A stretch of DNA of 64,000 bases from Thereva unica (Eukaryota > Arthropoda > Insecta > Diptera > Therevidae), in the NCBI GenBank assembly GCA_949987705.1, contig OX465285.1, forward strand, positions 89,537,975 through 89,601,974, written 5' to 3'. Positions 1 to 13,298 of this stretch are shown piece after piece. The number at the start of each line of letters is the position of its first letter. The stretch's first letter is position 1. A program made the translations under genes and the position numbers. A model generated the notes under the pieces. The model was not told the origin of the DNA. It did no database searches and saw only the letters and a list, made by a program, of their open reading frames with translations.

Positions 1-119
1 ATCAAACAAAAAGAAGAAGAAGAAGTTCTCATCATATGATGATTCGACTTTCCTGACGGTGAACTTACAGGAATTTCCCCTTAAGCTGCGGAAGCACAAA
101 TTCAAGTGAGTAACTGAAA

Positions 120-175
120 TGATGCAGAACCGCTGCCACCAACTTTTGTACCGGGTTAGTTCTTTCGATACCAAA
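120..175 (+). repeat. Solitary monomer of the CCGCTGCCACC repeat
   Basis: ACCGCTGCCACCAACTTTTG at about 131 matches the core of the arrays at 3.5, 6.5 and 37 kb, including the neighbouring T-rich stretch. Only one copy is visible here. Confidence 0.55.
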
Positions 176-3100
176 AATGAGGGTCCTTGGGCTTAATGGA
201 ACTAGCCCTATTCGGTCTACGACTACGGTTGTGTTCCTTATTATTCATTAATCATAAGTGAAGAAAAACGTGGCGTGGAAAAGAGTTATAAGAGGACACG
301 GCCGGATTTTGGGGTTAGAGCGGATTAAGAAAGTATTTTCAGTGTTTTCTTTTACAAATTAGATTACGTAAAATTAAAAATGGGCACCCTAAATCTTTGA
401 AAACTCTAACATCAATGAAGTTAATCCTTAATCCTGATTTGATCAAGAATATCAACTTAGTTAAGAATCAAGATTGGTGTTAGTTTAATGATTTTACAGC
501 GTGTGTAAAATTCCGAAATTCTTCGAATGTGAAATCTGAGAGCTTTTTCCATTAAATTACCACATCAATGCTTTGGTTTGAGATGTAAAGAGATGGACAA
601 ATGCAGTAGTGGGTGACACGAGCTTTCAAAGTAGTTTCATACCCTCCTATCCTATCCTAGTTGTAAGTTCGAATGAAAGGTGAAAGCCTTGAGTTAGCTT
701 TAAGTTCGAGTTTAGAAGGTATAAAAAGGAGCTTTTAAAACCTTTTTAATGCTCTGAAAAAGCGAGCGGTTGCCTACTATTGTTTTAGCTCGAAATTTTG
801 AAATGTTGAATTAAGATTCCGCTAGGATTGGGCGTAAGTAATATGTACAATAGTTTGATATTCGATCTGTTTCTGTCTTTAAATATCGGATCAAGTATCA
901 GCCACCACTAGTGGGCTGACTTTGCTTCAAGACCAAAACAACAATTAAAAAGCCACAATCAATATATTATCAGTACCCTATCAAAGATTACAACACCAGC
1001 AAAAAAAAAAGAAAATCAATAACCTGGCAATTCCTAAAACAACATAAAACTTAAAATAATCTCAAAGGGTAAACTGTTAACCGGTTGATTGTGCAGAATA
1101 TGAAGAAAAAGGATTATTAAGAATTCCCTGGTCATGTTATATATTTCAATGAACATATTACGTACCTACAGAAGAACTTCCCCCAGAGTTAGAATATGTG
1201 GGACCAGGCACACAAGGTACCATCACATCAGAGAGCGGTCGGGCTCAAGAGAGCATAACATGTTCCGGTCAGTTTGGGATCTTCATATCCATAACCATAA
1301 GCATAAAGAGGGTCTTAGATGGAATTTGATAAGATAAGCATGTTCTCGGGTGGTTGATTATTAATAAATAAAACTTGCATCATACATTCAGGGAAAATTT
1401 AACTACAGCTAAACAAAAACAACAACAACAGCAGCAGGACATCAACTATCCTGAAGGATGCCCTGAGACTTATATAGTATGTAGGGGCTTCGCCTCTTGT
1501 TGATTTAAATCCTATGAAAATTTCATTAATACATCGAACCAAAAAGGAAAGGGTTAAGAAGAGTATCCTTTTAGTAGTTAAAGCGTTTCGTTCTTTGATG
1601 TTTCGTTACACAATTCGTAACTAATATTCGAAAGCTATGGGGCTACATACACCTTTATAGCCGTGCTTGGACCTTGAATTGGGTATGGCCACATTCTGTA
1701 TTGCTCAAGTATTTCATAGGATAATGAACACTAAAAACAGAGAGAGAGACTTTTATATGAATGCCTTCAATATAGGTTAGTCTGGGTCTAAGCAAGTAGA
1801 GATGAGGGGATGATACCAGTATACAGAATCAGGCAACAAGAACGAAATTAAAAGGCACAAATTATCCCAATCTGTTGCTAATTAAGCTATCCCTTTTGCC
1901 CACATTCCAGAAAATGGATAGAATCAAATTAATTAGGTAGAGTGAAGACGCATCTTTTGTTATATATGTAAAGGATAAACGTTAGGCAATTGTTGTGAGA
2001 TGTGTTTCAGTAAGGTACCTTTTTCTTGTATCTATCTATATATTTGTATGTATATGCCTATTATATATATACGGGTGGTATATCTTGAAACAGTGGTGAA
2101 ACCTTTTATCCTTATGGAAGATTGCACACCTACTTTTCTGACAAGGGTGTGGGCAACAAACCTGATATGTCTGTCTCTAATGTTCAATAAATTTTCATAA
2201 AGCATCGTCCCAAATGGTTTGTCTCCGCTATGTACATGTATATATAGTGCTAGTGAAGGATGTGTTCGAGAAAACCGTAAAATTTTCTTGTAAAGGATAC
2301 TAGAACTCGTTTTTCCCGAAGATCCTTAAAGTCCCTGCTGTACAGTGTACTATGGCAATATCCACTCATTGTACCAACGTATCGTAAAGATACCAATGAC
2401 CCGTCTGGGTCGTATACCATACAACCAAGCATCAACAGAACTCGAGTGGGAAGGATATACGCTTCGAATCCTTTTCCCCACATACCAAAAAAGGGATCAT
2501 ATACATAAGAGCGAGTGCTGCACTTTATTTGAACTGTCTTAAAATCCGTTTAAAGCACATCAGTTTTTTTTTGTTAGTTCTTGTTAGACTTAAATTCAGC
2601 TACAACAAGGAGAATCTAATTATAATCGAATGAAGTCTTGTTGAAAACTCCTCACCAGAAATCCATGTGGGTGTGTATATGTGCACTTCTGGTTACCTGC
2701 AGAATCTATACATTTTTTTTTTATTTCTTATCCTTTTTAGTTTCTCTACAACTGAAGGAAATGCAATTACGATACAACCGAGAAGCAAGTCTTGCCTGTA
2801 TGGAATATCTTATTGATGGACTCGATTGTCATGGGTTTAATAAACGTTCGAGGATAAATTTCGTCTTTTTTTTCTGCATTATCCTGATTTTGGTGGGTAA
2901 AGCTACGTCTATTCTTGAAAGGAGCAGCTTCTAATGTGCTTGCCTCTTCTGTGGGGGTGTATGGATGTGTGGTGGCCAAGGATCTGTGCCGCACAACAAT
3001 AGGATTATTATGGCGAGTTTTTAAGAGAGATGCTATAAAGAATGTGTAGAGAATTTTTTATTACAAAAATTTTAAGGACGATATTGACTTTTATATATCG

Positions 3101-3463
3101 GATAAAGTGAAGTTTTGTTACGGTTTCTTGATTGCTTTTTGTTGCTGTTCTTGTTGGATTTAGGAAGTTCAAGTCGTGCATGTAATATAAGATTTTTGAA
3201 TTTTGTAGATTATAGGCCGGAAGGGCAGTTTTATGATGAGCTATATTAAAAAAAAAATTACTTTGTTTGTTTAGGGTTATTCATGAAGCTGGATAGCTCT
3301 GATCAAACGTTATTCAATCAAGGACAGTATGCTAAAGTGTGGTCTCCTTTTAATAATCTTTTATAATAAATTTGATACAATGTAACAATTTCACAATATA
3401 TGTTGTGGCCAATGTTGAACACAGCTTGCTTTAACACAGAGCTGAAGCGTGTGTTTTGGTAGA
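176..3463. other. No gene seen
   Basis: AT-rich single-copy-looking sequence with short TA-rich runs near 2030-2075. Both strands carry only short frames without motifs. Confidence 0.6.
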
Positions 3464-3960
3464 TTATGGAATGCAGATGGTCTTGCTGCCACACCTGTGC
3501 ACACCTCTATCATATTCAATTTTAAAAGCTAAAGATTTAACTAAACTTACATCGCACCGCTGCCACCAAATTTTATGTGGTGGTATTTTGTAACTTAACC
3601 CAAAATGTGCTAGAAGTATCGTATTTTGGTGGATTTCCGGGCCTTTTATAATATTGTCTTGCATTACTAAGAAAAAAATGTTGTTGTCTTCAATATTTTT
3701 ACATCCAACCGCTGCCCCCAAATTTTTGTTACTTGCCACGAAAGTTGCTGAGAATGCCGTCTCTTGGAAGATTTCTAGTCCTTTTTTAATATAATTTTGT
3801 ATTAATAAGAAAAAACGTTGTTGCCTTCAATATTTGTTCCATATTTGTACATCCCACCGCTGCCACCAAATTTTTCTATGATAATATTTTGTTACTTACC
3901 TCAAAGTGTGCTTGGAGTGCGGTTTGCAGCAAACTACGATTTCAAGATGTCATAATTTGA
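3464..3960. repeat. Three tandem units of ~150 bp with a CCGCTGCCACCAAATTT core
   Basis: The core (CCGCTGCCMCCAAATTT) occurs at 3557, 3709 and 3857 (steps 152 and 148). Each is followed by TTTTGT(T/A)ACTTA and then AAGAAAAAA(A/C)TTGTTG-like sequence. The same core marks arrays at 6497-6651 and the 123-bp array at 36.9 kb. Confidence 0.85.
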
Positions 3961-6435
3961 ACCGTTTCATGTGCGCAAGAGCTTTTGTGTTTGATTTCGG
4001 GCATTCCAGAGATGTCTCATGGAGGTTTTCTTAAATTAATGCATCAGTAGCATTGGATGTCCAAACCTAGTCTAAGTTTGAAGGCACAGTACCACATGTG
4101 GAGTCAAAAAGGCCGACAATATGCCAAGTTCTATTGACTATGCATGGACAAAACCGAGAGTTTCGCGCACAGTTTGGTTTACTGTCCATCATATGACTCC
4201 ATTATTTGCAAGATGTAGGGCAGTTTCGCTTCGAACACAATGGGCGGATTTAAGTAAAAATCAGTGGGGGAAATCCTCTGCATCAACGCTGAAATGTCTC
4301 TAGGCAGAGGGATGTAGAAAAACTAACAAACCTAATGGTACGATTCGGTATCCTTCAAGCAAACTATATTACACATTAATTCACAGCCTTTGCAAAAACA
4401 CCCAGCCAGAAAAACTACAAATCTAAACTTTTAAAACATCACCTGGATCTAGCTTGAAACAATTATTTAATTCTCTATATTTTCCCAACTGCTGAAAGTT
4501 CGCTTGAAATCACCACCAAAATGCTTTTCAACTTTAATTCAACATCTGCCTTGGAGCAGGCAACGACACAAGCGAACCCCCCCCCACTTTTTTCTACAAT
4601 TGTCAGAACTAATCTGAGAGAGGTATAATTTTTCTAATTGCCGGTGCAAAGGTGAAGCAAAAATCGAATAAAATTTATCCTGCTAAGCCCGAAAGGGACT
4701 AAAGTGTCGAGGGGGGTGGTATCCCTCGGTAGAGGCACAGGCGGTGCAGCTGCACAAAGGTGGCAAAAACAAAAAGCTAGCATACACAAAAACACTACCC
4801 AATGGGAAAAAAAGAGTCGCTAAAACAGGAGAAAATGCAATTTTCCGTTCGGTAAAATAACTTTTAACAGGATTATAAGGACGAAAGGTGTTCATTCCAG
4901 GTTATTCCAGCAGAAAGGTCCTTTGGTGACTGGTTCCATTGTGTATACAGTCGTTGGATACCGTCGCTTCCGCTGCCCGAGGAGAGAGAGCTAGAGTCCC
5001 TGGGAGTGTCCTGCTAAGAATGGATAACGTTGACCAAAGCTGCTAATAAAATTCATAACCACAACGTGGTTGTCTATAACTTGGATGAACTTTGGCGGTG
5101 TGCGCAGAGGGGGCGGAATGTCGATATACCAGAGGAACATATCTCCAGGATCCAGAGTGCGGGTATAAGGCTCCATCCAGGATTCTGGGGTGCCATGGGC
5201 TGAACAGCCATGGCATCGCAGTTGGGGCAGAATACATAAGCGAGTTGCGGCAGGATTATTATCAGCAGTTAGGGCCGATGGGTAAAAAGCCCATAACGAC
5301 GGGAATCTATGCGCTAATGTGATTAAGCGAAATCAGTTTAATTAATGCACACAGTGTAAAGCGTTTAAGCTCCTCCACAGGTTTAAATTCTCTAACAACT
5401 TGCAGCCATGGGAGATTTAGTGCCACTACCAAGGAGTGAGAGAGGATTTTTAATTCATATCCAAGCGAGTTTACATTTACATTCGTACAGGATTATGAGA
5501 GATTAACTTCTTGGGTAGAGTTTTAGTAGTATTTGAAGAATGGAAGTTAAAAGTTGGTGTGCTGGTAGGATATCTTATATCGGGTTTGAGAGGATTAGAA
5601 CATTTATTGGCCATAGTCCATAAATTAAGCGTTTTGGGAGTGGGGGTGGTGGGGGAATTTCAGAGGATATTTGGCATGATCTTGCGACAAAATCTGTAAA
5701 GGACATCTTCAAATGGAAAATGAATCATGATCCTAAGATGAATTCTGGAATTTTGTTTTAATGATGGTGAATTCTTTGTGTAACTTTATACACTTCAAAA
5801 AAAGGAATACTTTTTGGCCATAAGTTTGCTTGGATATGTATTCCCTAGAGTAGAACACAGAAATTTAGTAAATAAAAAGTAAGAAACTATTAAGGAATCT
5901 CCATCCAGAAGAACTCCGATAACATCAAAATTCCAAAATTAGCAGAGAACAAGATTATTAGAGTGTGAAAGGTTTAACTCGACCAACGCTGAATAATCTA
6001 TCCAAGTATGGCAAAAGTTTAAGGAAAAAATATCTCAATTATTAATCAACCACCATGGCAACTTTACTAAGCAGACGGAAGACTACTTGAATAAAAAGTG
6101 CCTGAGGTAGAAGTGAAGTGATTTAAGTGTAATTTTTATGAGCAACATTAAATATTTCTTCCAGTAGCGCATAAACTTTTTTAATAGGATTTCCAACCAA
6201 CTTGAATTTGCAAAACAGCACTCACCCCAAAAAATTAGCCATATATTTCACAAAAACAAAACTAAGTTTCTTGGCTTCTTCGCACCATGCCGCCTTCCAA
6301 TTTAAGCACATTACAATTTATACAATTCAGAATAAAAAAAGCGGGATTCATTGTTTTCTACACAAGCGCTCCCCAAACTACCCTTAACCTACCCTAACTC
6401 TGAAATAAGCTTCTTCCTTATAATATCCTTTTGTA
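3961..6435. other. No gene seen
   Basis: Contains a slightly GC-richer block (4680-5340) with overlapping frames on both strands, none with recognisable motifs or codon pattern. The remainder is AT-rich. Confidence 0.6.
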
Positions 6436-6830
6436 TTAATAACAATAAAACACCCTTTTCTTCAGTAGGAATTGACTTCCATATCTTTCCATCCCACCGC
6501 TGCCACCAAATTTTTGTGTGGGGATATTTTGTAACTTACCACAAAGGGTGCTGGGAGTACCGTCTTTTGAGGGTCTCCAGTCCTTTTGTATACACAAGAA
6601 AAAACACTTATTCTTCAGTAGGTAGAAGTCTTCTATATTTTTATATCGCACCGCTGCCACCAAATTTTTTGTATTGTTACATTTTGTAACTTACCACAAA
6701 AAGTGCTTAGAGTGCAATGTATCACAATCTTAGACATGTCTAGATGAGGACATTTCAAGCCCAATTCAAATGCGCCAGCGCATGAAGCCATGCTTTCGGA
6801 CATTTCAGATATGTCGCTATCTCTAGCGAT
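6436..6830. repeat. Two units of the ~150-bp CCGCTGCCACCAAATTT repeat plus flank
   Basis: Core copies at 6497 and 6651 (step 154). The downstream flank (6735-6815, with GACATTTCA and CGGACATTTCAGATATGTC) is similar to the flank after the 3.5-kb array (3940-4017), so array and flank were probably copied together as one element. Confidence 0.8.
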
Positions 6831-8769
6831 TTGACTGCGCAAGTGCATGGAGTAATAACATTAATGAGCTGTGTCGCTACACCACTACAAAAGGCTCTGG
6901 GTCTGGTTAGTTACTTGTTACGTAACTATTAAATTAGTTATATCAATTAGCACTACTTGATTCACTACCGTACGGAATCTTACTATTGATTCTCAGTAAA
7001 ACAATCCCTAATCTTACAATATCCAAACACCACATTCCACGAATTTATAGAGACACGACAATTAACTCTATTCCATATTGGTCCATGAAAATCGTATAAT
7101 TATCTTTTATTGGAAAACAGCACATTCGCAATAACATGAATTATTAATTCGATTTGCCCTTCGAAAATACCAAATTACCTAAAAGCACACAAACTGGCAT
7201 TTTGAATTGATTTTCTGTCCCCAGTATTGATACAAGCTAGATGCGAGAGTGAGAGTCTACAGTTTTCGGGTCTATCCAACACAGTTATTACCTAGGTCCA
7301 GATTAAAATGAAATCCATCCCAGGGCGGTAGCACATTCCGTGCCTTACTGTATTCAATCTTGTAAAGTCCACCGTATAAACAATTCAGGCATAGATTCCC
7401 TTCTAGGCTTTATTATTCAAATATTCACCAGAACCGTTTTATCCTAGTGAATACTGCATTCACGACTCGAATAAAGGATCCTTGTAAATTGCAAGTCAAA
7501 TCTCACCAGAGATATCTGCAGTACATCCTGATTCATGATGTCAAAGTAGATTTTTATCCCCACTCCCCTTTTTTTGCGCTCCCTTTAGACCGAAGGAATT
7601 CCATTTCGGGGTATGTGTTTCTTCGTTGTGTTTCAATGTATTTGGATGTTTGGCTGTGTGTATACTGTCTTGTGCTTTACACAGAAAAAAACAGGAGACA
7701 GGATATTTGAAGTTTTTGTTCACATGCCGCTGTATATGGCGCCGGAATCAAAGTCTCCCACAAGATTTGATGGCGTTTATCAGTTTCCTCAATGGGGAAC
7801 AATAGAATTTTAACCCTTTCTCTGGATTTTTTTTCGATGCCCTGAGCGACATGCTGCAGATGAGTACCGAGAAGGCCACTTTTGTCTAGATTTCCTTTCT
7901 TAAGCTTGATGCAATTGAAAGGAATAATATCGTATAATGAAATTTTTGTTTTTAATACAGTTCTATAGAAAATTGTGTTAATAGAGAAAAAGTTTCCAGA
8001 CCGTTGCCCTAAGATTGTTCATAGTAAAAAGCAGCATTTTTCAAAAGCTGGAGTGTCCTACTTTACAACAGAAAATTGTTTCCTGAAATCATATGGTAAG
8101 ATTCCTTTATATGAGCTAGGTATTCTCAATCGGGTCACCCGTTATTTAATGCGGGTCCGAGGCCTTCAATGATAAGGCGGAGGGTTTTGGCTAAGCAAGG
8201 GTCTGGTAATGTTTCCAGCGGTCTGGACCGTCGGTTGGGCCCACCTTTATTTTTGCTAAAAATGACCCTAGACGATCAAACTCTGATTTCGAGTACCTGA
8301 TCTGGTGAAGTTCAAACCGCTTCATGCTTTGACCAGTTCGCAATTGTGTAAGCGAGCTAATGGGACGCCTTAAAAAAACGGTTGAAATACTAGTAAGATT
8401 GGTAACGGGACCGCAAGTAACGACCTACGGAGGATAGGAAAGGCTAAAAATACCACTTGTTTTGCCTCGAGGAGAGCACCAGTACGCCCTTTAAAGTATA
8501 GGTAGTCTTCTGCAGGTGTCGGATGGTGAAAGATTAAAAGACTCGTGCATCAGAGTCATACAGATTCATAAATTATTACAGAACTTTCAGAACTTTATTC
8601 TGACTTGATTCTAGCATTTGCGCGTTATTCAATCCTCACTCCAAATGTTTATATTGCGTCACAGTGAAGCTCCCTGCTTGTATTTCTAGTTTAGCTCGTA
8701 CATCTGGTTTCGATAGCTCAAGTCTCGTGTTTCTTGTGTGGCGTTGCTAGTTTGCCTCTTGAATATAAC
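6831..8769. other. No gene seen
   Basis: Frames at 7447-7813 overlap each other on both strands and lack motifs. Nothing repeated was noticed. Confidence 0.6.
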
Positions 8770-9442
8770 AGCAGTATAGCTATGTCACCAGTGACGTCAT
8801 CGGTTCTGGGGTTGGGTGTAAGCTTTATTTAGGACATGCAGTTGTATGGTGAGCTTTTGTGGTCAGCTTTGGCTTTAGTTTCACGTTGCACTAGTTGAGC
8901 GGTGGGGTAGTGGGTGGGCATTAATGCTAGCGGAGTCTTGAGTGAGAATCGGCGGTCCTGGTGGGATTTTGTAGGGCTTTGATGTTTGTGTGTCTTGGGG
9001 GCTCCAATTCTTGGCTCTGCCTAGGATTATCTTCCACGCAGAGTCAGCTTTTACACTGGAGATCGAATCTGTAGTTTAACTTCGTAGTTGTGAGTCTTCG
9101 ATGGGGAGTGGAATCTCGAGGCTAGTGTGTGTTAGGTCTCTTAAGTGGGCTTGGTCTGTGGGACCAGACAGGCAGACTAGACCAGGCAGACCAGACCAGC
9201 CAGACCAAACCCGACCGACCAGACCAGACAGACCAGACCGATTAGACCCAGACAGACCAGACCAGACCAGGCCAGACCAGACCAGACCGGAACGGACTAG
9301 AACAGACCAGGCAGACAGACCAGAAGTTAAACTAGGCGCCAAAGCTCACCACAAAGAAACTCACCATGCAAGTTCAAATAAATCTAACACGCAAGCACAC
9401 AACCGATGATGTCACTGGCTCGATAGTGACATATCAATACTA
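8770..9442. mobile_element. Inverted-repeat element with ~110-bp arms, non-autonomous
   Basis: The left arm (about 8770-8882) and the reverse complement of the right arm (about 9330-9442) share CCAGTGACRTCATCGGTT, TATGTCAC near the outer end and TTTGTGGTSAGCTTTGGC near the inner end, with small indels. No transposase frame lies between. The interior contains plain sequence and a GACCA minisatellite next to the right arm. This is the structure of a foldback or long-TIR MITE. Target duplication could not be defined. Confidence 0.65.
9161..9324. repeat. GACCA pentanucleotide minisatellite
   Basis: Imperfect repeats of GACCA and CAGAC run through about 160 bp. Both strands stay open in one frame because of the biased composition, giving low-complexity peptides that are not genes. 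Confidence 0.95.
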
Positions 9443-12307
9443 CTTAAAACCAAACTATAGCCAATTTTTTGTGGTAGGTCAGAGCTCAGAGGTTCTGTTT
9501 AGCAAAGTAAGTACATCCTAATCTCTATGCAGGGGAACAAGTGATAAAAAGGAGGGCAAATCGATGAGCTTTAACTACTAGGAAAGATTTGGATTTGCTT
9601 ACTGTACAGTATTGGGTGATTTGCTTCGTAAGATTTTCCTTTGGTTTGAACCGAAACGCAGCCAAGTGATGGTGTAGTGTGCAAGGTTTAACGAGGTCTT
9701 AGATTGAAAATTCAAAATGGAATTTGCGATACTAAGATATAAGACAGAATGACCTTTAACTAAATTTTCAAACATTAAAAACATCTTAAAATTAATGAGA
9801 TGTAGAACGTTTCCATTACCTAAACCTACAATGTTAACCCCGTCTCCCCCTCCTCTCACTTGATTACCAAACAAGAAAAAAGCTTAAGCATATTTTTTTT
9901 GCATCAAATTCAAATTAAAACCTTTCAAGTGTCAAGTTATCTCTGCAGCAAGATTTCATACAAAAACCAACAGATTGTTAACAATCTAAGCACTAGACGA
10001 TTCTCATCAGCAGCCCCATTGTCACCAGCAACCACTATAAATAGTAACAAAAGCGGCAAAACATGTCGTCTACTATCATCATCAAAGCACACCTTATCAG
10101 CTTTTGCACCTTAATCAAGCTATTGTCGGATAGTCCTTCACCATGGAACAACAACCCCATAATGGAGCAGCACCCTTTGAATGTATCGTATTACGGGTGG
10201 CATCCCAACCCGAGCTGTGCTCACCCCGCGCTTCAAGTATTAACAAGTCACCACTAGAAATGAAGAGCCCCGTGCTCATCAATGAAGCGCGACTGGCGCG
10301 AGTGTGCCCGGCTGCATCGTGCTCTGCGCCCTTAGATTGTACTTTTCACCACCGCCAGGTAAAAGACGCCAGGACATGCAATGAATAAAATCATTACACG
10401 AGTGTGTTTCGGCGGGGGTGTGAGGCGGTCGGTGAAAGTCGCTAAGGACCCTAAATGACTTTGAGATCGTGTTCACGTCAGTGGGTACTCATGCACACAT
10501 TCCCCAACGGTCCTTACAAATTTATGATTGCCCTCAGATCCGGGAAAAAAGGAAGAAACACTCAAGTGGGGATTTGTAACATCGGACGGACGCCGGGCGG
10601 GGGCGGAAGAGGGCTCTGAGTTGCTGCAGAAAGGGCATGGTGGCAACTTATGAAATGGAAATAACTGTAAGCAACGAAGCTCCTTTCCGAAATTTTCATG
10701 GTCCTGGGAATTGTTTCACATTTCCTCTGTGGGCCCCGGACGAGTTGACCCTTTTTACCTGTAGTTATTTGCCCTTTTTGTGGGGCAATATGGGGGAAAT
10801 GTTTAGCACACCTGTCAAATTTGCAATACTTTCAGCCCACCGGTAATAAAACCCGGAATAGATGAGAAGAAAGGGACTTCAAATCCCCCACTGTAGACGC
10901 AGCCCACTACTCAACTATTCTCCCAATCTTCGCTCCAGCTCTCAAGGATGAATCGCTCCCCGTGTTCCGTGTTTGTTAAGAATGAATAAATCCAGGATGA
11001 TTTCGATTCTTCGCTCTAAAAAAAGGATTTCGAATTATGTACAATCTGGTTTCTCGGGGGCGGGGTATGGACTCATGGGTACCCTAGGCCGACCTTGCAT
11101 ACCAAGCGGATGGGCCCAGCAGCCCCGGCAACACAAAACGGTGCAATAAACCGGATTGCGGGGTGTGGGAGGTCCATGTTGTTAAAAACGCCCGTAAACA
11201 TTTTCATATCAGCGCCGTTACATTTGATGATTTCCCAGGCCCATTTGTTTACGCTACCAACTTGCCCCCATTAAAATAAAGAGGGGCCAATTCTAGGGCG
11301 GCCATAGAAGATTATTACTGTTTATTGTGAGCGGATTAAGGTCCTGTGTAAGGACTCGACTATGGCCTGAGGTTATTTTATGGAAGTTTTCAGTATTGCA
11401 GATTATTTGTTTCCGTTTTTCGGTTTATTCAACGGGAATCAATTACAGCAATTCGGGGAAGTGTGCTGCTGAATGAACGGAAAGGACTCAAGTGCTGTTG
11501 AAATTCGGACGAAATTGATACGTCAATTGCGCGATGTTGCAATAAATATTGCTCAAGTGTAGGCATTTGGTGGAAAATGTGAATTTTGATCTCTTTATTC
11601 TAGTGTTGATTTCCCAGAATGTAAGAACGGGCAGCGGTGGGATATTTGCGGATTCAGAGATTATAATTGAACATCCAAAGCTGGGAATTAACAACGATTT
11701 CTGTATGCGGTTTTCAAGTAGTGGAACTTTATATGTAGTTACAAAATCACGAAAATTGTTAAATTGTTAAAATTCGGAACATGTTGCAGCGATTTCCGGA
11801 TTAACATCAGCTGTATTTTCTGTACGTTATGAACTGATTGAAGTTATTTTAAGTGTTTTCTTTTATTACTTTTATTGATCTTTTTATTTTTCAATTTATT
11901 GAAGATAACAAGTTTTAAAATTCAGTGTTGCCAGAAGATATATCCCAATAATGGCCTTGATTCTTGCAACATTAAGAGCAATTCCTTCTTCTTCCTACGG
12001 CGACGGTATTAAAGCAATATCTCAGCAGATGGCCTCTAGTTCCGCCCCATATTCACCGAGCCTCAAACAATAAACGAAGAATTGCTCTGTGTTACCCTGA
12101 CTAATTAAGCATTCCCGGCATAGCTGGAAGTCATCGCGTTCGATATGATGGAAGATTTTCGGATTTTCTATATCATTTAAGGTCCATTGAAGAACTTCGT
12201 GAGGTCGCAATTCACTTCCCAACGCTTCCTAGTAACCCACTTATTCGCTTTTGGGATACGTCTGTGGGTCCACCGACCCTTAACAGACTCGTCCAACTTG
12301 CCTTGCC
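9443..12307. other. No firm gene; GC-richer blocks
   Basis: Apart from the weak exon candidate at 10.0-10.4 kb, the blocks at 10.5-10.8 and 11.0-11.3 kb are higher in G+C and could be conserved non-coding or single-copy intronic DNA. No motifs. Confidence 0.5.
10036..10360 (+). other. Possible promoter and first coding exon (weak)
   Basis: TATAAATAG at 10036 is followed 100 bp later by CACCATGG (ATG at 10143), a good initiation context. The frame runs 72 codons to CAG then GTAAAAG, a plausible donor at 10360. An upstream ATG at 10063 in another frame weakens the model. The peptide (begins MEQQPHNGAAPFEC) is not recognised, and no downstream exon could be joined. Confidence 0.2.
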
Positions 12308-12662
12308 AAGGTCGATCCACACATATCCGTCAATTGACGACGACTTCAGTGCAGTACTGAGAGCATCAGTCAAAAAACTATGGGTCCGATATATGTAGCT
12401 CCATGCAAACAAATTGAGAAAGACGCGACATGTTCCCAGACATCCTATACAGTAGGGGACCACTCTCTCTACCGTAAATTTCATGATGCCTTGAGATCAC
12501 TGTCCAAAATTCAAAACTAAAATGTCGGATGCCATTGAAAATTGACCAGTGTTACGGAATAAGGAGGTGCTGTGTGAATGTCAGTGAAAAATTCATCGCG
12601 GAAGCCACTGACACGAAAATCATCGGCGCCGTTCCGTTACGGATATGTGTGGATCGACCATT
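12308..12662. mobile_element. Inverted-repeat element, family shared with 23.9 kb
   Basis: The left end begins AAGGTCGATCCACACATATC and continues to GAGCATCAGTCAAAA; the right end (12601-12662), reversed, begins TGGTCGATCCACACATATCC and includes TTTTCGTGTCAGTGG. Arms are about 60 bp and imperfect. No coding frame inside. The relative at 23896-24141 has the same arms. Confidence 0.65.
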
Positions 12663-12891
12663 AGGTATCCGTATTCGTGCCACTTTCCTTGGCGATTTAG
12701 CCGCCTTTTATTTTGGCCACCTGCGTGAACGCAAAAGCAATGAACGCTGGTCAGGCACGGCCCTGTAGTATGCGACCTTCCATTTTCTGGTGTTTGCCGT
12801 CCTGTTCAATGCTGCTGCTGAAACTGGCGCTGCATATAGCAAGACAGAGCTATACAACCCTGACATCAAGAGACCACGACTCGGTCTGCCA

Positions 12892-12906
12892 CCCCCCCCC
12901 CCCCCC
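12892..12906. repeat. C homopolymer
   Basis: Fifteen consecutive C. Confidence 0.95.
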
Positions 12907-13257
12907 TTGATAGCAAACTTTGGAATCCTGTGCCAATAGCAGACGCTTTACTCGTCATGCCCTAAAAGTATTTAGCCTGCGGTCGATCATCACTCCAAGG
13001 ATCCTTAGGGTGGGCTATTGCTGAATGATCTGTTCTCATATCTTGATCCTTGCGGACACTAGTTTTCTACGTTTGCGCAGCTTCAGTAAGCGTGAGATTC
13101 AACTCGTTTCAGGAGGCATAACACTCTAGCGAGTTGTTTCTCAAAATGCCCCGATGACAGAGTCGCGAAATGGTTGGAGTAAAAATATCGCTGCTAGGTT
13201 GTGGCAGCTCTTTCCTACTTCTATCTCTTTCTACTCTCTATCTTCCGGCTAGAGCTG

Positions 13258-13298
13258 CTGTTCGACATTCTATATGAAAAATATAGATTGTCGAACAG
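13258..13298. other. Tight hairpin, 18-bp arms and 5-base loop
   Basis: CTGTTCGACATTCTATAT, loop GAAAA, then ATATAGATTGTCGAACAG: 17 of 18 positions pair. No neighbouring frame or U-run terminator. It may be a foldback remnant. Confidence 0.75.

Noticed and set aside
3701..3900. CRISPR-like regularly spaced repeats
   Set aside because: The repeated units are tandem with no unique spacers, in eukaryotic sequence; this is a tandem repeat.
9076..9409. Low-complexity frames on both strands (88 and 102 codons)
   Set aside because: They follow from the GACCA minisatellite composition.
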